Assembly: GCA_020724685.1 (NCBI GenBank)
Contig: DYGP01000020.1
Coordinates: forward strand, 1-10,298
DNA length: 10,298 nucleotides
Reading direction: 5' to 3'
Origin: Candidatus Paceibacter sp.
Lineage (GTDB): Bacteria > Patescibacteriota > Minisyncoccia > UBA6257 > GWB1-50-10
Part shown: in pieces, positions 4,049-10,298 of the stretch
Layout of the letters: each line of letters begins with the position of its first letter
Position numbering within the stretch: position 1 is the stretch's first letter
Program-made: the position numbers and the translations under genes
Notes under the pieces: model-generated
What the model was told of the DNA's origin: nothing
The model's database searches: none
What the model saw: the letters and a program-made list of their open reading frames with translations, nothing else

Positions 4049-4078
4049 CCCGACACTCCATGGAGTGGCGGGATTTTT
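4049..4078 (+). terminator. Second terminator before the nucleotidyltransferase gene
   Basis: The stem CCCG (4049-4052) plus CACTC pairs with GAGTG plus CGGG (4069-4072), with one A/G mismatch and loop CATG. The T-run is 4074-4078. Its CACTC/GAGTG core resembles the terminator at 3896-3922, consistent with local duplication. From here to 4169 there is no gene; a weak GGAAA/TTTCC hairpin with a T-run occurs at about 4119-4143. Confidence 0.85.
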
Positions 4079-4169
4079 GCGTCTTTACGGAAACCAGACC
4101 TGAATAAAGAATGACGACGGAAAGATGGAAGTTTTCCTTTTTTAAAAAATCTAAGGTAGAGTAATACTT

Positions 4170-4868
4170 ATGAAAGCAATTATCGTGGCGGCGGGCGAGG
4201 GCGTGCGCATGAGGCCGCTCACGCTCAAAAAACCGAAGCCGCTCATTCTCATAAACGGGAAACCGCTCATTCATTACATCGTCTCCTCTTTTCCCGCCGA
4301 AATCGACGAACTGATCATGGTTGTCGGATATCTCGGGCACCAGATCGTGCGGTATTGCGGGGAAACATTCCTCGGACGAAGGGTGAAATACGTGACCCAG
4401 CGGGAAAAGAAAGGGACGTTTCACGCGCTCAAGCTCTGCGAACCTTTTTTGAAGGAAAACGAGTCGTTCGCGGTTTTCTACGCCGATGACCTTATCGACA
4501 AAAAGACGGTGGAACGCCTTATCAAACATCCCCTTTCAATCGCCGCAACGGAAGTTCCCGATCCCTGGCGGTTCGGCGTCGTTACGCTCAAAAACGGATC
4601 AACGCTTGATTCAATTGAGGAAAAACCGAAACACCCGACATCGAATCTCATCGCCGCAAACGGGTGCGTGCTTACGAAAGAAATCCTCTCCATTCCTCCG
4701 ATCAAACACGAAAACGGGGAATATTACCTCTCGTCAGTCATCAACGAATTCGCGAAACGCCGCGATATCGAGGTCGTGAGAACGTCTTTCTGGCTTCCGG
4801 TCGGAACTCCCGACGATCTCACGCTTGCGCGGGAGGTGGTTAAGAATCATCCGGAACTTCTCTCATGA
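4170..4868 (+). CDS. Sugar-phosphate nucleotidyltransferase (RmlA/GlmU-N family)
   Basis: A 232-residue enzyme predicted to join a sugar-1-phosphate to a nucleotide, making an NDP-sugar for glycan synthesis in the cytoplasm. The N-terminal signature AAGEGVRMRPLT (7-18) and KPKPL (21-25) form the nucleotide-binding loop. YADD at 104-107 provides the metal-binding Asp, EEKP is at 150-153, NGEYYLSSVI at 182-191, and the C-terminal VGTPDDL at 211-217 is typical. It has only the transferase domain; the left-handed beta-helix acetyltransferase domain of GlmU is absent. The exact sugar cannot be told from sequence: Glc-1-P thymidylyl- or uridylyltransferase and mannose-type enzymes are all possible. 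The stop overlaps the next gene's start by 4 bases (ATGA), implying translational coupling with the membrane protein. No strong Shine-Dalgarno sequence is seen; AAGG lies about 13 bases before the ATG. Confidence 0.9.
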   Translation: MKAIIVAAGEGVRMRPLTLKKPKPLILINGKPLIHYIVSSFPAEIDELIMVVGYLGHQIVRYCGETFLGRRVKYVTQREKKGTFHALKLCEPFLKENESFAVFYADDLIDKKTVERLIKHPLSIAATEVPDPWRFGVVTLKNGSTLDSIEEKPKHPTSNLIAANGCVLTKEILSIPPIKHENGEYYLSSVINEFAKRRDIEVVRTSFWLPVGTPDDLTLAREVVKNHPELLS

Positions 4869-7285
4869 ACGCAAAGAAAATCATCTTCTCCGAATGGTTT
4901 CTGTTCGGCGCGGTGTTCGCGGTGATGCTCGTCCGGTTCTGGGGAATATTCGAATCCTCAAACATTCCCGGGTGGGACACGGACGCGCATTTTCTCGCGC
5001 TCGAAAGGATGGCAGAGGACTTTCTCCCGAACGGAAAGATTCAGGGGTATATGCCTGAATGGTTCGGAGGAATACCGCTCTTCCAATTCTACGCCCCCCT
5101 CTATTTCATTGCCGTCGCCGGAGCATGGCTGGTTTCCGGAAAAATCATCCCGCTCGTGCTTCTTTTCCGCATCTCTCTTTTTCTTACGCTTGCCCTCATA
5201 AGCGTGTCCGTATGGTTCTTCACGAAAACCGCTTTCGGAAAAGACGCGGGGAAATGGAGCATCATCCTGAGTCTCTTCGCGGTCTTTTATCCCATAAGCG
5301 AAGGGTTGAACGGGATCGGTGCCGGAGGAGTTCTCTTCGCGGGACTCATCACCGGATCAATCGGATTCAGTCTTCTCCTTATCCAATTCGCGCTTTTGTT
5401 GAAAATGGAGAAAAATCCCGGAAGAAAGTTTTTGTTCGTTTCGCATGCCGCGCTCACCGCCGTCATCGCGCTCACACACACCCTCAGCTTCATCGGGAGC
5501 CTCATCGGCATCGCCTTCTTTCTCCTTTATTTCCACAAAAACCGACGGTTTTTCCTCATGTGTCTGCTCGGCGCCCTCGTCGGCGCGGGAATTGCGGCAT
5601 TCTGGATGCTTCCTTTTTTCGCGCATCTCGAACTGACATCATCCGCTCCCATCCTTATGTACGGAGACCCGTTCGTTACGACCTTTCCCTTCAACCCCAA
5701 CCTCCTCTTCGGATTGTCGACGCTCCCGTATTTCAATTTCTGGGCGCTCGGACTTTTCTTTGCGACGCTCTACGGAATGCATCTTCTCATTTTCAAAAAA
5801 AACGAAAAGGTTGTCCCTTTCCTCTTTCTCTTCTTTTTTATATTCGTGGTGAGGAACCTCATCCACACGCTTCTCCCCGGAATGACCGTGCATTTCTACC
5901 GGTTTTCTCCCATGCTTTTCTTTCTCGCGCTCGCGATATCCTCGTTCGCCATTGATGCGGTCCGGAGAAGATTCTTCGGGGACGGCATACGGAAATTCGT
6001 CTTTGTTTCGGCGATTCTCGCGCTCGTCATACACGGGCAAACCACATTCATCTTGCAGGCAAATTCGCTCGACCCTCTCAACACCGATCCCTATTATTCA
6101 AAAACGCCCCTTCAATGGAATTTTGACGATTTTCCGTACGCGAAGGAAGGAAAAGAGTTTGTTGCGCTCATGGCGGAAAAGAGCGACGCGGAACGTATTC
6201 TCGTCCTCTCCCCTCCCGACATGCTCGCCGGATTTCTCGGCTCGCCCCACTATTTTGACTCCATGCTCGTTTCGGAAAACGATCAGCACGTCATCTCCGG
6301 CCTCTATGCGGAATCGTCCCCTCTCACGCCGTTCATCATGCCTGTCATCCGCGTTCTGAGCGAAGGAAAAACCCTTTCTTGGGGGGAAAACCAGCTTTCG
6401 TTCGTATCCGACTTTACCGAACGTCCTTATAAAGAACATCTCGAAAGAATATTTGATCTCGGAGTGAATTACGTCGTCTCCTCCGATATTTCCATCATGT
6501 CGGAACTCCTCGGAAGCGGCCTCGTGACGTTCGAGGGCGGAACAAATCATTTCGGCCTCTTCAAGGCAAAGCAGTTTTCTCCCCTCGCGTTTTCCCCGGA
6601 AATCCTTCCCTTTCTCTACGTGCAAGGGGAAGGCGGCGTCCCCTTCGGGGATATCGCAAAGGCGGCATATACCGGGGAAAAGAACTACGCGATCCCTATC
6701 GTTAACGCAGGGACGGCGGGATTTGACGAAATATCCGAAATCCTGAGCAAGACTCCCCACTCCGGCGTCATATTCGCGGGGAAAACCGTAACGGAAGACA
6801 CCCTCCTCGCCCTCAAAGAACTTCCCGCACCCGTAATCGTGATCTCCGAAGACGTTGAGGAAGAGACCATGCTTCTCAATCCTTCCGTCACGTTTATTCC
6901 GGTGTTCGAATCGGTAGAAGGAAATTTCTCCCATACCAACAGATACCCTCTCTACGGATGGCGCATGTTCAACGGCGGACTCTCATCGCTCTCAAAGAAA
7001 AACGAATTAAAAGAACCCGAACTCGTCTCGTTCGGGGCGGAGACAATTATCGTGAGATCGGACGGTTTTTCGGTGTTGAATATCGGATATTCCCCCTATT
7101 GGAGAATAGAAAATTGCGAGACGTGCGGACTGTTCGAAGTCTCCCCCTCCAGAATGGCGGTGTACGGAAACGGAATTGTCACGCTCTCCTACGATACCTC
7201 GAGGCCGGAAAACAGGTTCGGAGGATATGTTTCCCTCCTGTCTCTCATCGCGCTCGCGGGAATCGGGTTCTTTCTCAAAAAATAA
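4865..7285 (+). CDS. Large membrane protein, PTPS-related / GT-C-like
   Basis: An 806-residue polytopic protein. The first loop has GWDTDAHFLALERMAE (36-51) and PEWFGGIPLFQFYAPLYF (64-81), a pattern typical of the so-called 6-pyruvoyl-tetrahydropterin-synthase-related membrane family and similar to GT-C glycosyltransferases, where acidic residues in loop 1 are catalytic. Hydrophobic segments lie near 9-27, 78-92, 96-119, 132-144, 155-179, 190-222, 229-251, 291-310, 316-334, 347-364 and 377-395. A soluble region of about 390 residues (396-785) follows, then a final helix near 786-803. The soluble part is probably outside the membrane. Despite the family name there is no pterin-enzyme domain. 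It likely transfers sugars from a lipid carrier onto a surface glycan, which is inference. It is coupled to the nucleotidyltransferase gene by ATGA and ends 2 bases from the convergent gatA gene, with no clear terminator hairpin between them. Confidence 0.85.
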   Translation: MNAKKIIFSEWFLFGAVFAVMLVRFWGIFESSNIPGWDTDAHFLALERMAEDFLPNGKIQGYMPEWFGGIPLFQFYAPLYFIAVAGAWLVSGKIIPLVLLFRISLFLTLALISVSVWFFTKTAFGKDAGKWSIILSLFAVFYPISEGLNGIGAGGVLFAGLITGSIGFSLLLIQFALLLKMEKNPGRKFLFVSHAALTAVIALTHTLSFIGSLIGIAFFLLYFHKNRRFFLMCLLGALVGAGIAAFWMLPFFAHLELTSSAPILMYGDPFVTTFPFNPNLLFGLSTLPYFNFWALGLFFATLYGMHLLIFKKNEKVVPFLFLFFFIFVVRNLIHTLLPGMTVHFYRFSPMLFFLALAISSFAIDAVRRRFFGDGIRKFVFVSAILALVIHGQTTFILQANSLDPLNTDPYYSKTPLQWNFDDFPYAKEGKEFVALMAEKSDAERILVLSPPDMLAGFLGSPHYFDSMLVSENDQHVISGLYAESSPLTPFIMPVIRVLSEGKTLSWGENQLSFVSDFTERPYKEHLERIFDLGVNYVVSSDISIMSELLGSGLVTFEGGTNHFGLFKAKQFSPLAFSPEILPFLYVQGEGGVPFGDIAKAAYTGEKNYAIPIVNAGTAGFDEISEILSKTPHSGVIFAGKTVTEDTLLALKELPAPVIVISEDVEEETMLLNPSVTFIPVFESVEGNFSHTNRYPLYGWRMFNGGLSSLSKKNELKEPELVSFGAETIIVRSDGFSVLNIGYSPYWRIENCETCGLFEVSPSRMAVYGNGIVTLSYDTSRPENRFGGYVSLLSLIALAGIGFFLKK

Positions 7286-7287
7286 TC

Positions 7288-8739
7288 CTATCTCGTCTCT
7301 TTTTCGTACCACATTCCGAGTCCGAGAATGTCCTTTTCGCAAAACGGCTTGCCGATGATCTGAAAGCCAATCGGAAGTTCGCCGCCGCCGAGCGCATATT
7401 CCTTCACCGGAAGGGAAAGCGCCGGAAGGCTCGCGAGGTTCACGGGGATGGTGAATATATCGGAGAGATACATCGTGAGAGGATCCGATGTTTTCTCTCC
7501 AATCTTGAACGCCCTCGTCGGAGTGACCGGAGCGAGAATCGCGTCAACGCCTCCGGAATTTCCGTCAAATACTTTTTCAAAATCGCGGACGATGAGCCTC
7601 CGCACTTTTTGGGCCTTCGCGTAATACGCATCGTAATATCCCGCGGAGAGCACAAATGTTCCGAGAAGCATCCGCCGCTTCACTTCGTCGCCGAATCCCT
7701 TTCCCCTCGTTTCCTCATATATCTTCCAAAGCGAATTTTCCTCCGAATTGCGCCCGTACCGAATGCCGTCAAAGCGAGCAAGATTCGTGCTCACCTCGGC
7801 GGGGAGGATGATGTAATAGCATGAAAGGGCGTATTTCGAATGCGGGAGGGATATCTCCTTCACCGAAAATCCTTTTTTCTCAAAGACGCCTATGGCGCTG
7901 CGCACCGCGGCCGCGACGTCCGGATCGATGCCTTCGCCGAAATATTCTTTCGGAACGCCGAGTGTCAGCGACCGGACGCGTTCCGCGTCGTATGCCGCCG
8001 CGGGACCGTATTCGCCCGAAACGCTCGTCGAATCCAGTTCGTCGTGTCCCCGTATCGCATCGAATATGATCGCCGCATCTTCCACCGTCCTCGCGAACGG
8101 TCCGATCTGGTCAAGGCTTGAGGCGAGCGCAATAAGGCCCGATCGCGAGACGGAACCGTATGTCGGCTTGAGTCCCGAGACGCCGCAAAATGCGGCGGGT
8201 TGCCTGATCGATCCCCCCGTGTCCGATCCGAGCGCTCCGAGCGCAAATCCCCCCGCTACCGCGGCCGCGGAGCCGCCTGACGATCCCCCGGGAACCCTTT
8301 CGGGGTCATGAGGGTTCGCTGTTTTCTGGAATGCGGAGTTTTCGGTTGACGAACCCATCGCAAATTCATCAAGATTCGTTTTTCCGAGTATCACCGCGCG
8401 GGAACGCTTCAGTTTCTCGACAACGGTCGCATCGTATCCTCCCGCATATCCCGCGAGCATTTTCGAACCGGCGGTCGTCCGTTTTCCCCGGACGAGAATG
8501 TTGTCCTTCAGTCCCATCGGAACGCCCGCAAGCATATCCGTCTTCTCTCCCCGGGCAATCATTTCATCGACTTCAGAGGCCGCACGCAACGCATCACGCT
8601 CATCGAGAGAAAGAAATGCATTCACTTCTTTGTCCGCTTTTATTCTTTTGAAACATTCCTTCGCCGCTTCCTCCGCGGAAAAATCCTTCCGGAGAAGCCC
8701 TTCGCGGAACGCGCGTATGTTCGTCAATTCGGGCTTCAT
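7288..8739 (-). CDS. gatA: Asp/Glu-tRNA(Asn/Gln) amidotransferase subunit A
   Basis: A 483-residue amidase subunit of GatCAB. It releases ammonia from glutamine to convert Glu-tRNA-Gln or Asp-tRNA-Asn to the correctly charged form. The amidase signature is clear: Lys78 in GLKDN, cis-Ser153 in PGGSSGGSAAA and nucleophile Ser177 in GSDTGGSIRQPA. This is the Ser-cisSer-Lys triad, one position off the S. aureus GatA numbering. The following SGLKPTYGSVSRSGLIALASSLDQIGP motif region (188-214) is full, and the C-terminus is complete (GELPIGFQIIGKPF near 454-467), so the gene is intact and of usual length. The start at 8739 overlaps the gatC stop by 4 bases (ATGA). gatB is not in the window and must lie elsewhere if the complex is complete. 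Confidence 0.97.
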   Translation of the reverse strand: MKPELTNIRAFREGLLRKDFSAEEAAKECFKRIKADKEVNAFLSLDERDALRAASEVDEMIARGEKTDMLAGVPMGLKDNILVRGKRTTAGSKMLAGYAGGYDATVVEKLKRSRAVILGKTNLDEFAMGSSTENSAFQKTANPHDPERVPGGSSGGSAAAVAGGFALGALGSDTGGSIRQPAAFCGVSGLKPTYGSVSRSGLIALASSLDQIGPFARTVEDAAIIFDAIRGHDELDSTSVSGEYGPAAAYDAERVRSLTLGVPKEYFGEGIDPDVAAAVRSAIGVFEKKGFSVKEISLPHSKYALSCYYIILPAEVSTNLARFDGIRYGRNSEENSLWKIYEETRGKGFGDEVKRRMLLGTFVLSAGYYDAYYAKAQKVRRLIVRDFEKVFDGNSGGVDAILAPVTPTRAFKIGEKTSDPLTMYLSDIFTIPVNLASLPALSLPVKEYALGGGELPIGFQIIGKPFCEKDILGLGMWYEKETR

Positions 8740-9056
8740 ACGGATTCTTCGTTTTCTTCAAACACCGGAGGGACACACAAAAGGGTCCCGTGCGACTCAG
8801 GGAACCACGGGGTAAAATCCCTTTCCGGAAAGTTTATCTTCGGATCGTCGGACCGAAAAACGTTTTCGTTGAACGATCCCCCCACGACCGGCGCGACCGC
8901 ATCGGTCGGGACCGCTTTTAGTTCTTCAAAATGTTCAAATATCCGGCGGAGATCGGCAAGGATTTTTGCGCTTTTTTCCGGATCGGATTCAATTCTGGAA
9001 AGGCGGGCGAGCCGTTCCAGCGTTTCTTTTGTTATCGGTGCTTCCATGTATCCCAC
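8736..9056 (-). CDS. gatC: Asp/Glu-tRNA(Asn/Gln) amidotransferase subunit C
   Basis: The small GatC subunit (106 residues, or 103 from the inner ATG), which wraps around and stabilises GatA and GatB. The N-terminal ITKETLERLARLSRIE is the standard first helix. The linker VAPVVGGSFNENVFRSDDP and the C-terminal HGTLLCVPPVFEE match the family. Two starts are possible. GTG at 9056 has AGGTGA, ending at the ligA stop, at ideal spacing, so I prefer it. ATG at 9047 has only a close GGGA. Its neighbours are ligA, which ends 4 bases upstream, and gatA, which overlaps by ATGA, so the three form an operon. Confidence 0.93.
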   Translation of the reverse strand: MGYMEAPITKETLERLARLSRIESDPEKSAKILADLRRIFEHFEELKAVPTDAVAPVVGGSFNENVFRSDDPKINFPERDFTPWFPESHGTLLCVPPVFEENEESV

Positions 9057-9060
9057 AGTA

Positions 9061-10298
9061 TCACCTTTCCCCTATCATTCCAAGAAATTCCTCTTCCGAG
9101 AGAACGGGAACACCCAATTTTTCCGCGCGGGACATTTTCGAACCGGGATGCTCTCCCGCAACGACAAAACTCGTTTTCCTTGAAACCGTTTCGGACACTT
9201 CCCCGCCGCACGCCCGTATCTTCTTTTTCGCCTCATTGCGCTCCATCGAGGAAAGCGTGCCGGTAAGAACGAAGCTTTTCCCATGAAGAGACGCGTTTCC
9301 TTCTGCTTCCCTCAAAAACCTCATCCCGGCTTCGTCGAGACGCTTCAAAAGGGCCTTGTGTTCGGGGCGAGCGAACCATCCGGAAAGGCTTTCCGAAACT
9401 TTCGGACCGATATCCCGTATCGTTTCAAAGGATTCCCGCGGAAATTCCGAAAAGAAATCCCAGAGGTCACCCGGCTTTTCCATGTTCTCCGCATCCCGCT
9501 CGGCAAGTTTTGCAAGCACATACGCCGTCTCCTCCCCCACATGGGGAATGCCAAGTCCGTACATCAGACGCTCAACGGAAGTTTTTTTCTTCGACTCTAT
9601 CTCGCGCATAAGATTCTCCGCGGATTTTTTTCCGAAGCGTTCGAGCGCCTCGACATCCCCTTCGCTTAGGAAGAAAATGTCCGACGCGTCCGAGACGAGC
9701 CCCTCGTCAAGAAACCGGTCAATAACCTTCGGACCGAGGCCCCTGATGTCGAGCGCCCCCCGAGAGACGAAGTGCTGAAGCGCTTCGCGATTCCGCGCTC
9801 CGCATTTTTCGTTCGAACATTTCGAAAATACGCCGTCGCGGACGACGGGAGATCCGTCCACGGGACAGACCTTCGGCATCCTGAAGTCCTTCTCTTTTCC
9901 CGTGCGCAATTCGGGTATCACCCTCGATATTTTCGGGATAACGTCCCCGGCCCTGCTCACCACAACCGTGTCTCCGATCTTCGCCCCGAGTCTCCGTATC
10001 TCGTCATCATTATGAAGCGTCGCATGGGAAATCGTCACTCCTCCCACCGATACGGGAACAAGCTCCGCCACGGGAGTCAGAACGCCCGTGCGGCCGACCT
10101 GAACCCTGATATCCTTAATCCTCGTCGTCGCCTCTTTGGGGGAAAACTTGTAGGCGACGGCGCCCCGAGGCGCCTTTCCGACGGTTCCCGCGAGATCAAA
10201 GAGCCGGTCCTCGTTCACAATCACGACAATTCCGTCCACTTCGTAAGGGAGACGCTCTCTTTTCACATTCCACCGGTTCCTGAACGCATAAACGTCTT
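9061..10298 (-). CDS. ligA: NAD-dependent DNA ligase LigA (5' end outside window)
   Basis: Seals nicks in duplex DNA using NAD+ during replication and repair. The frame is open to the window edge, so the 5' part, including the adenylated Lys motif KxDG, is missing; 411 or so of the usual ~670 residues are visible. Visible parts in order (numbered from the GTG codon at 10266): the end of the adenylation domain with LPYEVDGIVVIVN (6-18) and AYKF (38-41); the OB-fold with VGRTGVLTPVAEL; a zinc-finger segment at 134-155; helix-hairpin-helix repeats with LDIRGLGPKVIDRFL and YGLGIPHVGEETA; and a C-terminal BRCT domain (GKSFVLTGTLSSMERNEAKKKI). The GTG at 10266 is not the true start, because the residues before it (DVYAFRNRWN) continue family-like sequence. 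The finger has Cys134, Asp137, Cys150, Cys155, so the second zinc Cys is replaced by Asp. First gene of an operon with gatC and gatA. Confidence 0.95.
   Translation of the reverse strand, partial: DVYAFRNRWNVKRERLPYEVDGIVVIVNEDRLFDLAGTVGKAPRGAVAYKFSPKEATTRIKDIRVQVGRTGVLTPVAELVPVSVGGVTISHATLHNDDEIRRLGAKIGDTVVVSRAGDVIPKISRVIPELRTGKEKDFRMPKVCPVDGSPVVRDGVFSKCSNEKCGARNREALQHFVSRGALDIRGLGPKVIDRFLDEGLVSDASDIFFLSEGDVEALERFGKKSAENLMREIESKKKTSVERLMYGLGIPHVGEETAYVLAKLAERDAENMEKPGDLWDFFSEFPRESFETIRDIGPKVSESLSGWFARPEHKALLKRLDEAGMRFLREAEGNASLHGKSFVLTGTLSSMERNEAKKKIRACGGEVSETVSRKTSFVVAGEHPGSKMSRAEKLGVPVLSEEEFLGMIGER

Noticed and set aside
3814..4056. Minus-strand ORF with ATGLEPATFRVTGGRSNQL
   Set aside because: This peptide is the antisense translation of tRNA-Asp, a well-known spurious protein seen in many genomes. 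The frame also covers the terminator.
6098..6934. Minus-strand ORF inside the membrane-protein gene
   Set aside because: Antisense shadow, with composition rich in charged residues from reading Leu/Phe-rich coding DNA backwards.
4865..7285. Reading the PTPS-related name as a pterin-synthesis enzyme
   Set aside because: The protein is polytopic with no PTPS zinc-binding His motif; the name is historical.
6958..7824. Plus-strand ORF spanning the end of the membrane protein and gatA
   Set aside because: It crosses two well-supported genes in shadow frames and has no domain.

Overview
The window looks like a chromosome fragment from a small-genome bacterium of the Patescibacteria/CPR type, probably Parcubacteria-like. 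This is an inference. It rests on very tight packing with ATGA start/stop overlaps, tRNA genes without an encoded CCA, a group I intron in a tRNA, a small solo GIY-YIG nuclease, a one-chain PheRS, few clear ribosome binding sites, and a GT-C-like/PTPS-related membrane protein next to a sugar nucleotidyltransferase. No rRNA or taxonomic marker gene is present to fix the lineage.

Layout. (1) 1-497: a small GIY-YIG nuclease gene (minus strand) lies between two identical 55-bp direct repeats rich in hairpins, followed by a larger cruciform-like hairpin. (2) 498-1814: a single-chain phenylalanyl-tRNA synthetase (minus strand). Its leader carries a 14-residue Phe-rich peptide (MQKGAKKFFRFFFT), competing hairpins and an intrinsic terminator just before the start codon. 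This is a classical transcription attenuator of the same logic as E. coli pheM-pheST. (3) 1811-4078: an AT-rich island with two paralogous HTH + LAGLIDADG-like genes, each directly downstream of, and on the same strand as, a tRNA with anticodon CAU. One of these is initiator tRNA, interrupted in the anticodon loop by a 219-nt group I intron; the other is elongator Met or Ile2. The island ends with tRNA-Asp, a strong terminator, and degraded pieces of a tRNA 3' end with a second terminator. (4) 4170-7285: a nucleotidyltransferase translationally coupled to an 806-residue membrane protein, likely one cell-surface glycan function. (5) 7288-10298: a minus-strand operon ligA (5' end cut off by the window) - gatC - gatA, converging on the membrane-protein gene with a 2-nt gap.

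How the genes relate. Much of the window serves aminoacyl-tRNA supply: PheRS, two subunits of the Glu/Asp-tRNA amidotransferase (with tRNA-Asp also present), and three tRNAs. The most notable finding is that PheRS appears to be controlled by ribosome stalling on Phe codons. The most unusual genomic feature is the repeated pairing of CAU tRNAs with a LAGLIDADG-like gene family, beside an intron sitting in that same anticodon loop.
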